Shown here: positions 11,932 to 18,470 of the stretch, one piece after another
Numbering within the stretch: position 1 is the stretch's first letter
Layout of the letters: every line of letters starts with the position of its first letter
IMG/VR virus record: IMGVR_UViG_3300037487_001693
Coordinates: 1 to 22,284 of that record
DNA from: a virus
DNA: 22,284 nucleotides
Direction: 5' to 3' (one strand)
Translations under genes and position numbers: made by a program
The notes under the pieces: generated by a model
What the model was told of the DNA's origin: nothing
Database searches by the model: none
Seen by the model: only the letters and a program-made list of their open reading frames with translations

Positions 11932-11957
11932 GAGGCCTCTTTTTCGGCCTCTTTGTT
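11932..11957 (+). terminator. Rho-independent terminator
   Basis: GAGGCC (11932-11937) pairs with GGCCTC (11946-11951) across an 8-nt T-rich loop, followed by TTTGTT. It would end the transcript crossing 11477-11931 and isolate it from the plus-strand operon that begins with its own promoter downstream. Confidence 0.7.
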
Positions 11958-11978
11958 AGCGCCGAATGAAAATTAGTG

Positions 11979-12007
11979 TTGCGCTTTCCTTTGTGCTGCG
12001 CTAAAGT
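11979..12007 (+). promoter_or_regulatory. Promoter of the plus-strand accessory operon
   Basis: TTGCGC (11979-11984), a 17-bp spacer and TAAAGT (12002-12007) form a fair sigma70-like promoter. Transcription would start near 12014, giving a leader of about 37 nt with AGGAG before ATG 12051. Confidence 0.5.
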
Positions 12008-12050
12008 TCACTCATCGGTTCAACACACCGCCACCCACCAGGAGCCCGAC

Positions 12051-12242
12051 ATGACCAACAGCACCAACACCTTCCAAATCAGCCGCGACGCCGATGCAAA
12101 TTGGGTTGTCACCAACACCGAGAGCGGCGTTGTCATCGGCACCTTCTGGTCGCATGAAGACGCCTTGCAGCGCATTGCCTTCGTCGAGCGCCGCATTGCA
12201 GCGCACAACGTTCGCAAGCAAGCCCTTTACATCTACGCATAA
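12051..12242 (+). CDS. Small hypothetical protein
   Basis: This is a 63-aa protein. ATG 12051 is preceded by AGGAG 6 nt upstream; the in-frame extension to 11976 lies over the promoter. The sequence has a beta-rich N-terminal half (FQISRDADANWVVTNTESGVVIGTFW) and a helix (HEDALQRIAFVERRIAAHNV). This resembles small phage or plasmid 'host modulation' proteins, but no function is known. It is the first gene of the recombination operon. Confidence 0.7.
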   Translation: MTNSTNTFQISRDADANWVVTNTESGVVIGTFWSHEDALQRIAFVERRIAAHNVRKQALYIYA

Positions 12243-12311
12243 GACCTCAACCGCGCAGCCTGACCCGCCCGCCCCTACGGGGGCTCACCCCCTGATCTAC
12301 GGGAGCCCGAC

Positions 12312-12629
12312 ATGCTTGTCACCGCTGAAGAAAAACGCGCAGTTGCCAACATCGGCACGCATCAGCCCTCGCTGTTCCGCTTTGAAGCGGATTGGGTCGG
12401 GGTTCCTGTTGACATCACTTACACGGTCGATGACGAAGGCGGCCTGATGCTTGAGCAAATGCACATGCCTGGCTCGGCAAAGTGGATCGCCATCGGGCCG
12501 GAAACCTTTCTTGATTGGCAAATTGACCTGTGGGTTGATGATGCTTGGGCAGACTTCAACGATGGCCGCGAGCAAACAAACACTGACTTTGCGATTGACG
12601 CATATTTGGCCGCACGGGAGGCAGCATGA
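12312..12629 (+). CDS. Hypothetical protein
   Basis: This is a 105-aa acidic protein, with GGGAG 6 nt before ATG 12312; the same GAGCCCGAC-ATG context as the gene before it suggests a copied ribosome-binding region. Residues 20-45 look beta-rich (SLFRFEADWVGVPVDITYTV), then WIAIGPETFLDWQIDLWVDD and a helical end with a DFAIDAYLAAREAA tail. No domain recognised. The 69-nt gap before it (12243-12311) contains a CCCCTACGGGGG hairpin. Its stop overlaps the next ATG. Confidence 0.7.
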   Translation: MLVTAEEKRAVANIGTHQPSLFRFEADWVGVPVDITYTVDDEGGLMLEQMHMPGSAKWIAIGPETFLDWQIDLWVDDAWADFNDGREQTNTDFAIDAYLAAREAA

Positions 12630-12877
12630 ACAAACACACAAAAGGCCCGTGGTCTGTCGGCGGCCCGACTGGCTGCTTAAACCAGATCGGGATCGACCCC
12701 GCCATTGGTTGCGCATACGGCGCGGGCGAAGAGGTTAAGGCAAACGCCCGCCTCATTGCCGCCGCTCCTGATCTGCTGGAAGCGCTGCAGGCTCTGATGC
12801 CCGGCGCTGAAGCAATGGGATGGGACGTAAGCAAAGCCCGCGCAGCAATTACCAAAGCAACCGGAGAGCAGTCATGA
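12626..12877 (+). CDS. Phage hypothetical protein (ANARLIAAAPDLLEAL family)
   Basis: This is an 83-aa protein. It has the widespread phage motif KANARLIAAAPDLLEALQAL at about 38-57 preceded by a short N-terminal beta region (TKGPWSVGGPTG) and followed by a helix ending in ATGEQS. Members occur next to recombination genes in many phages and some are accessory to the nuclease/annealing proteins, but their role is not established. GGGAGG lies upstream in the preceding gene's end; ATGA overlaps on both sides. Confidence 0.8.
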   Translation: MNKHTKGPWSVGGPTGCLNQIGIDPAIGCAYGAGEEVKANARLIAAAPDLLEALQALMPGAEAMGWDVSKARAAITKATGEQS

Positions 12878-13116
12878 ACTTCAACGACACCGACATCAGC
12901 CGGCCCGGCCCTGAGTGCTGGCGTCATCTTGCCGAAAGGCAGCAAGTTCTGAAAGAATCCGAGGGCCTCGACCTTGCCGCGATGGACCTTGATGACGATG
13001 CTGGCGACTGTGCGGACGAAACCGGGCCGATGTGGTTTCAGCTCGTCGAGCGGCACCCCGGAACGATTGCTGTGATTGCTACCGCTATCGGCGCGCTGCC
13101 GTATTTCTGGGCATGA
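12874..13116 (+). CDS. Small protein with C-terminal membrane helix
   Basis: This is an 80-aa product starting at ATG 12874 (ATGA overlap; the extension to 12820 lies in the previous gene). The middle is strongly acidic (LAAMDLDDDAGDCADETG) and the last 20 residues (PGTIAVIATAIGALPYFWA) form a likely membrane helix at the very C-terminus, so it may be a tail-anchored inner-membrane peptide. No known family is assigned. Confidence 0.65.
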   Translation: MNFNDTDISRPGPECWRHLAERQQVLKESEGLDLAAMDLDDDAGDCADETGPMWFQLVERHPGTIAVIATAIGALPYFWA

Positions 13117-13160
13117 GCGATGCCCCACCAGATCAAGACCAGAACCATTCAAGGATTTGT

Positions 13161-13343
13161 ATGCAACGCACTGACGACGATCTTTCGCGCTTTCTTGTCT
13201 CGCGTCTTGAGCAGGCCGGGACGAAAGTGACACAGCCCACGGTATCGCTCATGTCCCCTCGTTTTCAGTGGGTGCCGAGCTACTCCACTGATTTGCGCGA
13301 GAGCTTCCGGCGCATCAAGGAAGCACAAGAGGCAGCAGCATGA
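13161..13343 (+). CDS. Small hypothetical protein
   Basis: This is a 60-aa protein from ATG 13161, which has AAGGA 6 nt upstream. A longer version from ATG 13113 would make an ATGA overlap with the previous gene and add 16 polar residues (MSDAPPDQDQNHSRIC); both remain possible. The protein is basic and helical at both ends (DDDLSRFLVSRLEQAG and RESFRRIKEAQEAAA). Its 3' end encodes the ribosome-binding site of the next gene (AAGAGGC). Confidence 0.6.
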   Translation: MQRTDDDLSRFLVSRLEQAGTKVTQPTVSLMSPRFQWVPSYSTDLRESFRRIKEAQEAAA

Positions 13344-13555
13344 ACAACAACCACGGCGGTTCAGCGTTCCCACACAAGCCTCCCGGCGATGCCCCAGGAA
13401 TGACGCTTCGTGATTACTTTGCAGCTAAGGCAATGCAGGGGATGCTGGCCTATCCAACCCGCTCAACAAACGCCATAGACGTGCTGGCAAGCGATGCCTA
13501 CATCGTGGCTGACGAAATGATTAAAGCGCGGCAAGCACAAGAGGCCACCCAATGA
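13340..13555 (+). CDS. Phage hypothetical protein (GMTLRDYFAAKAMQG family)
   Basis: This is a 71-aa protein with the characteristic GMTLRDYFAAKAMQGMLA stretch at about 20-37 and a C-terminal ADEMIKARQA helix. This is a very common small phage protein family of unknown role, usually found with recombination or replication genes. It overlaps both neighbours by 4 bp. There are no cofactor motifs. Confidence 0.85.
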   Translation: MNNNHGGSAFPHKPPGDAPGMTLRDYFAAKAMQGMLAYPTRSTNAIDVLASDAYIVADEMIKARQAQEATQ

Positions 13556-13665
13556 GCCGCATCGCCGACTTTCTGCAGATTTACAAGCTCTACCGCCGCG
13601 CCCATAGCCCGCTGTACGCCGCCCGCATCGCCTACGGCTGCACCTTCCGCAGCCTGCCATTCTGA
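13552..13665 (+). CDS. Short basic Tyr/Arg-rich protein (short gene)
   Basis: This 37-aa gene was read directly: ATG 13552 overlaps the previous stop as ATGA, and TGA is at 13663-13665, 8 nt before erf. The peptide (MSRIADFLQIYKLYRRAHSP followed by LYAARIAYGCTFRSLPF) is basic and aromatic-rich. I know near-identical short proteins in Comamonadaceae prophages, always in the same position before the recombination genes. The function is unknown. Confidence 0.75.
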   Translation: MSRIADFLQIYKLYRRAHSPLYAARIAYGCTFRSLPF

Positions 13666-13673
13666 GGATCATC

Positions 13674-14342
13674 ATGAAAGTCTATGAAGCAATCACCGCC
13701 GTTGCCAAAGCCATGAGCCATGAAGGCATCGGCAAGGGCCGCAGCAACGCCCAGCAGGGCTACAAGTTCCGAGGCATTGATGACGTGTTGAACGCGCTGT
13801 CATCGGCGCTGGTCAATGCTGGCTTGGTCATCCTGCCCCGCGTGTTGAGCCGGGAAGTCACCGAGCGGCAGACGGCCAAAGGCGGCGCGCTGTTCTATGT
13901 GACCGTGGAAGTTGAGTTTGATTTGGTTGCCGTGGAGGACGGCAGCAAACACACGGTCAAGACCTACGGTGAAGCAATGGACAGCGCAGACAAGGCAACC
14001 AATAAAGCCATGTCTGCTGCGTACAAGTACCTCGCGCTGTTGACCTTCTGCATTCCGACCGAGGCCAGCCCGGACAACGACGCCGACTTTTCGACGCATG
14101 ACGTAGCCGCCACCAAGGCAGTCAACAAGATCAAGGCCGAAGCCAAGGCCCCCGCATCTGACGACATGAGCCCGCGTGCCCGTGCAATGCGCATCGTTGC
14201 CGGTGTTGCTGCTGGCGATGCAGCCGGGGCCGCTGAGTTCCTTTCATCGCTGGATGACGCGACGCTTGCCGCGATTTGGGAACACCTCGACCCACCCACA
14301 ACCAAGGCGATCAACGCCGAATGGACAAAGGCCGCAGCATGA
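13674..14342 (+). CDS. erf: Erf-family single-strand annealing protein
   Basis: This is a 222-aa recombinase of the ERF superfamily. It anneals complementary single strands and drives phage recombination and circularisation. Family features in order are QGYKFRGIDDVLNALSSALVNAGL at 28-51, beta segments with ALFYVTVEVEFDLV, the KTYGEAMDSADKATNKAMSAAYKYLALLTFCIPTE block (97-131), then an Ala/Lys-rich linker and a short C-terminal helical domain. GAGG lies upstream of ATG 13674. It is coupled to the Gp157 gene. With NinB and NinG it makes a complete lambdoid-type recombination set. Confidence 0.95.
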   Translation: MKVYEAITAVAKAMSHEGIGKGRSNAQQGYKFRGIDDVLNALSSALVNAGLVILPRVLSREVTERQTAKGGALFYVTVEVEFDLVAVEDGSKHTVKTYGEAMDSADKATNKAMSAAYKYLALLTFCIPTEASPDNDADFSTHDVAATKAVNKIKAEAKAPASDDMSPRARAMRIVAGVAAGDAAGAAEFLSSLDDATLAAIWEHLDPPTTKAINAEWTKAAA

Positions 14343-14833
14343 CATCCCTCTTTGCACTCACCGCCGATTTTCGCGCCCAGGCTGACAAGCTGGCCGACAT
14401 GGATTTGCCGCCCGAGGTGCTGGCCGACACGCTGGAAAGCCTGACCGGCGATGTGGAGGCCAAAAGCCAGAATGTGGCGATGTTTGCCCTCGGTCTGGAA
14501 TCGCTGGCCGACAGCATTAAGGCCCACCGCGAAAGCCAGAAGGCCCGCGAGGATGCATTGCGCAAGCGTGCCGATGCCCTGCGCGACTACATCGCCCGTT
14601 GTATGCTGGACTGCGGCATGAGCAAGATCGAAGGGCCAGGCGTTGCGCTGTCCTTCCGCAAGTCGTCGGCCGTGGTCATCAATGAGCCGGGACTAATCCC
14701 GAGCGAGTACATGGTGACGCCAGAGCCGCCCCCGCCTGCGCCATCAAAGACGCTGATTGGCGCTGCGCTCAAGGCAGGCCGCGAAGTGCCGGGCGCTCAC
14801 ATCGAGCACCGCGAATCGCTTCAGATCAAGTGA
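14339..14833 (+). CDS. Siphovirus Gp157-family protein
   Basis: This is a 164-aa protein. ATG 14339 makes an ATGA overlap with erf; the longer frame to 14276 lies within erf. It has the Gp157 pattern: an N-terminal helix with LADMDLPPEVLADTLESL, the central KSQNVAMFALGLESLADSIK and REDALRKRADALRDYIARCM coiled coil, and the conserved KIEGPGVALSFRKSSAVVI with a PSEYMVTPEPPPPAPSK end. The family is found beside annealing proteins in siphophages, originally linked to phage resistance of Streptococcus thermophilus; its biochemical role is not known. Confidence 0.9.
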   Translation: MTSLFALTADFRAQADKLADMDLPPEVLADTLESLTGDVEAKSQNVAMFALGLESLADSIKAHRESQKAREDALRKRADALRDYIARCMLDCGMSKIEGPGVALSFRKSSAVVINEPGLIPSEYMVTPEPPPPAPSKTLIGAALKAGREVPGAHIEHRESLQIK

Positions 14834-14891
14834 CAGCGAGCGCCTAGGCCGCAGGCCGTGTCAGCTCCCACAGGAAGAAAGAAAGGACCCC

Positions 14892-15539
14892 ATGACCTCC
14901 CCCGCCCCCATTACAGCCCACACCGCCGACCTCCTGCGAGAGATGCGCAAGGAGCAGGCCCCGAGCATTGATGATGCACTCAAGCAGTGCCGTGACGCCA
15001 TCCGCGACATTGCCCTAGACCTCGCCATTGAGCAGCAGAACCACCTCACCAACACGCTGGGCAGCTACCGCCCCCACAAGCACGCAGCCGCAGCCGAGGA
15101 AACCGCCAAGCTGCGCGCCGCCCTCGCCGCTGCTGACACCGCCCTTGCAGCCCTGAGCGGGCCGCAGGATGAGCGGGCAGCATTTGAGCGCTGGTATTTC
15201 TCGCTGGAAGAAGCGATGTGGTATTCCGGCATTCAAAGCGCGATTGCATGGAACGCATGGCAAGCCCGCGCCTCCCTTGCCCATGCCCCACAGCCAGCCA
15301 GCGCACTGTCAGCGGTGCGGGAGCCGCACAGCATGATTGCCGGGGCCTTGTTTGACTTCGCTGGGTTCCTGACCACGCGCCCGACTGTGACCCCGTTCGG
15401 CTCAACGGCTGACCCGTGTTCTGCCGTTGACCTGCTGACTCAATGGGCCGCGACCCGTGGCCTGCACTTGGACGAGGCGGACGTTGGCGGGTGGTCAGTC
15501 GGCATCACCGACCAGGCACAGCAGGAGGGCGGGCAATGA
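14892..15539 (+). CDS. Hypothetical phage protein with coiled coil
   Basis: This is a 215-aa protein from ATG 14892, with AAAGGA 5 nt upstream. The in-frame extension to 14757 lies inside the previous gene. Residues 8-100 are helical and Ala/Glu-rich; residues 105-130 carry an aromatic motif (AAFERWYFSLEE then SAIAWNAWQARASLA), common to Ea22/Ead-like accessory proteins of phages. The C-terminal part (WAATRGLHLDEADVGGW) is a small globular tail. The 58-nt gap before it holds a small GGCC-GCA-GGCC hairpin. The role is unknown. Confidence 0.75.
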   Translation: MTSPAPITAHTADLLREMRKEQAPSIDDALKQCRDAIRDIALDLAIEQQNHLTNTLGSYRPHKHAAAAEETAKLRAALAAADTALAALSGPQDERAAFERWYFSLEEAMWYSGIQSAIAWNAWQARASLAHAPQPASALSAVREPHSMIAGALFDFAGFLTTRPTVTPFGSTADPCSAVDLLTQWAATRGLHLDEADVGGWSVGITDQAQQEGGQ

Positions 15540-15919
15540 TCCGACTTGAAAAAGAGCCACGTCTGCGCAAAGGCGTTCCGTGGGTCGCTTGCAGACCGTT
15601 CGTCGAGAACAGCATGGCCGTGCTGATCCACCGAGTGCGCTACGTCACCACACACAAGATCGGGCCACGCTGGGAGGCGCACCTTGCTGTTCATGCATGG
15701 TGCGGCAACGCGATGACCGGCGGAAAGAAATTCACGTTCTTGGACGCGCCGCCTGATGGCAAATTGGTTTGCGCGAGGTGCGACGCCAAGGCCACAGCGG
15801 TTGGCCTGCCGACATCAAGCGATTTGGCTGGGCATCACGTTCACCTTGGCGGGGTTGTGGCCGTGCAACTTTGCTGCGATCCAGCCCGCACCACACAGCA
15901 GGAGGGCGGCAATGGATGA
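15536..15919 (+). CDS. Hypothetical Cys-containing phage protein
   Basis: This is a 127-aa protein, ATG 15536 overlapping the previous stop as ATGA. The N-terminal half is beta-rich and basic (VPWVACRPFVENSMAVLIHR, WEAHLAVHAWCG), and the C-terminal half has a CARC motif followed by AVGLPTSSDLAGHHVHLGGV and a CC pair, likely a zinc-ribbon with His residues. I know the CxxC-xxAVAxGLPSS-xxLAGxHVHxGG pattern from other phage proteins of unknown function. Its end contains GGAGGG, the ribosome-binding site of the next gene. Confidence 0.75.
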   Translation: MIRLEKEPRLRKGVPWVACRPFVENSMAVLIHRVRYVTTHKIGPRWEAHLAVHAWCGNAMTGGKKFTFLDAPPDGKLVCARCDAKATAVGLPTSSDLAGHHVHLGGVVAVQLCCDPARTTQQEGGNG

Positions 15920-16154
15920 CTTGATGGACAAAACAAGCTATGGCCGCGCTGCGCTGCTCAAGTTCGGGGCGGTGCCCGAGGGCTTCCACATTTTTTGTGC
16001 CGAGTGGATCGGCGACAAGCCTGAGAACTGTGACTCGATGCGCGTGACCGGCGCTCAGTTTCAAGGCAAAAAGCGCGTGCTACGCACAACCATGACAACG
16101 ATAGTGACGCGGCAGGAGATGGACACAGCAGCACAGCAGGAGCCCACCCGATGA
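15912..16154 (+). CDS. Small hypothetical protein
   Basis: This is an 80-aa protein. ATG 15912 has GGAGG 9 nt upstream and overlaps the previous gene by 8 bp. It reads TSYGRAALLKFGAVPEGFHI, then CAEWIGDKPENCDSMRVTGA and a basic QGKKRVLRTTMTTIV segment, so it is probably a small beta-rich fold. No named family is assigned. Confidence 0.65.
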   Translation: MDDLMDKTSYGRAALLKFGAVPEGFHIFCAEWIGDKPENCDSMRVTGAQFQGKKRVLRTTMTTIVTRQEMDTAAQQEPTR

Positions 16155-16408
16155 GCACCGACCGCGACCCGCTGTGGGATGCCCTCAAGCAGCACAGCCA
16201 GGAGAAGTTCAACGCCGACCGTGCCCGGTTCATGGCCCAGGCCCAAGCCGCCGACGATGGGCAGTGGGTCAAGCACACCCCGCACCATTGGTCGCGCACC
16301 GTTGCAGGCCAGCGCCTGGACTACTGGCCGAGCCGCAAAAAGTGGCAGTTCGCCGGCCGCGTGCAGCGTGGTGATGTTCAACAGTTCATTGCAAAGGTCA
16401 CCCGATGA
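16151..16408 (+). CDS. Phage hypothetical protein (WSR..GxRLDYWPSRKK family)
   Basis: This is an 85-aa protein. The N-terminal helix (DPLWDALKQHSQEKFNADRA) and the C-terminal beta segment HHWSRTVAGQRLDYWPSRKK are conserved in a widespread phage family of unknown role. ATGA overlaps link it to both neighbours. Its basic, aromatic C-terminus could bind nucleic acid. Confidence 0.8.
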   Translation: MSTDRDPLWDALKQHSQEKFNADRARFMAQAQAADDGQWVKHTPHHWSRTVAGQRLDYWPSRKKWQFAGRVQRGDVQQFIAKVTR

Positions 16409-16971
16409 GCACCCCCATACCCAATGCCGCAGAGCTGGCGGCCCGCCTTTGCTCTATCAGCAGCCCGCTCGATGGATTCCCGGCCCCGGTCGGGTACATC
16501 AACATGAAAACCGGAGTCGTCAAAAGCCGCGACACGCTCAAGCGCCAGCCTGCGCCCGGTTCATGGCTGCCGTTCAACACGCAGGACGAGGTGCACGAAC
16601 TCCTGCGCACCCAGGCCGCCCGCATTGCAGAGCTTGAGGCAGAGGTGGCCGAGTGGCGCAAGTTGCGCGACCCGGTGACGCTGCACGCAAACCTGATTCG
16701 CGGCCTACCCGCACGACTTGACCGCGACACGTTCCTGCATATTGCTGGTGATGGGGCAGCCCTGGCGCAGCAAGTGCCAGCAGTGCCCGAGGGCTGGCAC
16801 GTCAAAGAACAAAACGGGGTTTTTCTTGTCACTGCCCCAAACAATGCAGCCGGCGCAGTGGTGTACGAGTTCCCTACTCACGCCAGAACCATCCCCGAGG
16901 AAGTTCTGTGGTTGCTGTTGCGCGACTTGACGGCCGCCGCACCCCTGCCGACACCGGAGAAGCCAGCATGA
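16405..16971 (+). CDS. Ea22/Ead-like hypothetical protein
   Basis: This is a 188-aa protein with a coiled coil at about 68-92 (LRTQAARIAELEAEVAEWRK) and a C-terminal globular part that starts VPEGWHVKEQNGVFLVTAPN. The 'VPEGWxxxxxxxxx' domain plus coiled coil is characteristic of phage Ead/Ea22-like accessory proteins, which are highly mosaic among phages. It overlaps both neighbours by 4 bp. The role is unknown. Confidence 0.75.
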   Translation: MSTPIPNAAELAARLCSISSPLDGFPAPVGYINMKTGVVKSRDTLKRQPAPGSWLPFNTQDEVHELLRTQAARIAELEAEVAEWRKLRDPVTLHANLIRGLPARLDRDTFLHIAGDGAALAQQVPAVPEGWHVKEQNGVFLVTAPNNAAGAVVYEFPTHARTIPEEVLWLLLRDLTAAAPLPTPEKPA

Positions 16972-17309
16972 GCCCCGAACAATCCGCCGCCGTGGAGCGG
17001 CTGCGTTCAGCAACTACCGAGGAAGCACGTTCTGTTTCTCGAACTGATGTGGTCAACATCCTTGCCGCGCTGGATGAGGCGCAGCAGGATGCGGCCCGCT
17101 TCCGATGGCTTTGCTCCACAAATGGCGAATTTGACTTGCGGCCCGACATCACAGTGGGCTCAACAATCCTTGAGCCCAACGAAGTCGCAGCCATTTGGTA
17201 CGGGCTCCCGGATGATGAATGGGACTTGTTCGGGTCGGCGATCACGCGGGAGCCAGGCGACAAACTGCGCGCAGCAATCGACGCAGCCCGCGCAGGAGAT
17301 GCGGCATGA
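16968..17309 (+). CDS. Hypothetical accessory protein
   Basis: This is a 113-aa protein from ATG 16968 (ATGA overlap). Residues 5-50 are helical (SAAVERLRSATTEEARSVSR, ILAALDEAQQDAARFRWLC), followed by a globular acidic part with LPDDEWDLFGSAI and an end-helix LRAAIDAARAGDAA. The 'DAARFRWL' motif occurs in many phage accessory proteins. No function is known. Confidence 0.7.
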   Translation: MSPEQSAAVERLRSATTEEARSVSRTDVVNILAALDEAQQDAARFRWLCSTNGEFDLRPDITVGSTILEPNEVAAIWYGLPDDEWDLFGSAITREPGDKLRAAIDAARAGDAA

Positions 17310-17488
17310 CCCGCACGCTACCCGCTGACGTAGCCCGCTGCCCCGGCTACGAAACCGACGAGGGCGATCTGCGCGAGGGCTGTGAGGATTGCCTGCGCCG
17401 AACTGATCGCAGCACGTTCCCGCTGGCGGTGTGGGTTGAAGCGCCGCCGCTGGTTGTGTTTGAGTGTGAACTGAGGATTGCGCCATGA
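17306..17488 (+). CDS. Small Cys-rich protein (CxGxxxxEGDLREGCEDCLRRT)
   Basis: This is a 60-aa protein with CPGYE at about 12-16, an EGCEDCLRRT motif with C26 and C29, and a C-terminal PPLVVFECELRIAP strand containing C54. It belongs to a very common small phage family that likely binds a metal through these cysteines. ATG 17306 overlaps the previous stop; the frame extension to 17219 lies within the previous gene. Confidence 0.8.
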   Translation: MTRTLPADVARCPGYETDEGDLREGCEDCLRRTDRSTFPLAVWVEAPPLVVFECELRIAP

Positions 17489-17748
17489 GCCACCGAAAGC
17501 ACTCCGCCCAGCGAGAGATAAAGGACGCACTGCGCGACCCTGACGCAGAAACCGCCGCACGCATTGATGAACTTCTGCAGGAGGCGCAAATGCCGCTTGT
17601 GTTGCCGGACACGATGCGGGAGAATGAGCCATGCGCGGATGGCGCACCCTTGGAGAACACTGATGAAGCGAGATTACAGCGTGCCAATGGCCGTGCAGAT
17701 GGCCGAAGAGGTGATGAACATGCACCACGAGCTGCAGCGGCTGCGTGA
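17485..17748 (+). CDS. Hypothetical protein overlapping next gene
   Basis: This is an 87-aa product starting at ATG 17485 (ATGA overlap). The first 45 residues are helical and charged (REIKDALRDPDAETAARIDE); the remaining part, RLQRANGRADGRRGDEHAPR and an Ala run, reads like an out-of-frame copy of the next gene, which overlaps it by 86 bp. The gene may once have ended earlier and lost its stop. It is the weakest gene of the operon. Confidence 0.55.
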   Translation: MSHRKHSAQREIKDALRDPDAETAARIDELLQEAQMPLVLPDTMRENEPCADGAPLENTDEARLQRANGRADGRRGDEHAPRAAAAA

Positions 17749-17941
17749 GGAAAACGCGGAACTGCGCGAGTACCGTGACAAGTACATGCAGGAGTTGGAC
17801 AACAGCATTGCCCACAGTCACCACATGATGGGCGGCCTGCTTCAACTAGCGCTGAAGCCGGGCGCTTTGGACGCAATCGCCGCATCAAACGCTGCCGCGC
17901 CCTTGGAGAGCAGACCCGCGACCTATACCCCGAGAATATAG
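17663..17941 (+). CDS. Coiled-coil hypothetical protein, end of operon
   Basis: This is a 92-aa protein. ATG 17663 has GGAG about 9 nt upstream; in-frame Met codons upstream (17624) have poorer spacing. Residues 15-45 form a strong coiled coil (EEVMNMHHELQRLREENAEL), followed by a helical part with HSHHMMGGLLQLALK and a disordered tail. It is the last plus-strand gene before the convergent lysis genes. Confidence 0.7.
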   Translation: MKRDYSVPMAVQMAEEVMNMHHELQRLREENAELREYRDKYMQELDNSIAHSHHMMGGLLQLALKPGALDAIAASNAAAPLESRPATYTPRI

Positions 17942-18011
17942 CCCTTTGACCGGGAGTGATTGAGACGCCAGTGGGCAGCGTCCAGCCGGGGTAACGTCCG
18001 GCCACCCTCTA
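17942..18011. other. Convergent gap with two hairpins
   Basis: Between the converging operons lie two short hairpins, GACGC/GCGTC (17964-17968 with 17978-17982) and GCCGG/CCGGC (17985-17989 with 17998-18002). Neither is followed by a T tract, so their role as terminators is doubtful, though they may act as a bidirectional stop. Confidence 0.3.
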
Positions 18012-18470
18012 CTACAGCAGCGCGATTTCAGACTCGCGCCTGAAAACAAGGCCGCGCAGGGTCTTGCCTCCCCCCTTTACCCATTTCCGCAGTTCGGTCG
18101 GTACGTCATCCCACCGGCCAGCGTTCACACGCTTGCGCAGGGTCGAGGCGCGGAGGTTGCCGGCACCTGCATTGAATGAGAAGTCCACCAGCGCAGCCAG
18201 CCGGCCGGGGGTGTCAATACCAGGGCAAAGGCGCAGCACCTCGGGCAGGAACTGAGTCCGCAGCATCCATTGCAGAAGCTGTTCGGCCCGTGCCGCTGTG
18301 ATTGGCGGGTCGGACATGGTGACGCGCCGCCCGTCTTCGTAAAAGGTTGCGCCGACGCCGAGCGTCGGGACACCACTTGGACAGAGGTACGGGCGAAGGT
18401 ATGTTCCTTCAAACTTCCGGCAGAGCGCAGCCGCTGCAACGACACCGGCTGAAATGTCGTCCGGGTGCAC
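18012..18470 (-). CDS. Endolysin, GH24 phage lysozyme
   Basis: This is a 152-aa muramidase that cleaves peptidoglycan between MurNAc and GlcNAc. I place the start at GTG 18470, which overlaps the holin stop as TAGTG; the longer frame to 18644 would cover the holin end. The catalytic core is FEGTYLRPYLCPSGVPTLGVG (residues 20-40): Glu21 is the catalytic acid, Cys30 stands at the usual Asp position and Thr36 at the Thr position. The rest (GRLAALVDFSFNAGAGNLRA, ELRKWVKGGGKTLRGLVFRR) matches the family. An Ala/Val-rich N-terminus (about 8-15) is too short for a clear signal-anchor. It needs the holin for release. Confidence 0.92.
   Translation of the reverse strand: MHPDDISAGVVAAAALCRKFEGTYLRPYLCPSGVPTLGVGATFYEDGRRVTMSDPPITAARAEQLLQWMLRTQFLPEVLRLCPGIDTPGRLAALVDFSFNAGAGNLRASTLRKRVNAGRWDDVPTELRKWVKGGGKTLRGLVFRRESEIALL

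Noticed and set aside
12556-13233. A 225-codon minus-strand frame
   Set aside because: It lies against four coupled plus-strand genes with family matches and ribosome-binding sites, and its product is Arg/Ser-rich without a domain.
17160-18005. A 281-codon minus-strand frame
   Set aside because: It runs opposite to four plus-strand genes and has biased Arg/Ser/Cys composition typical of an antisense shadow.
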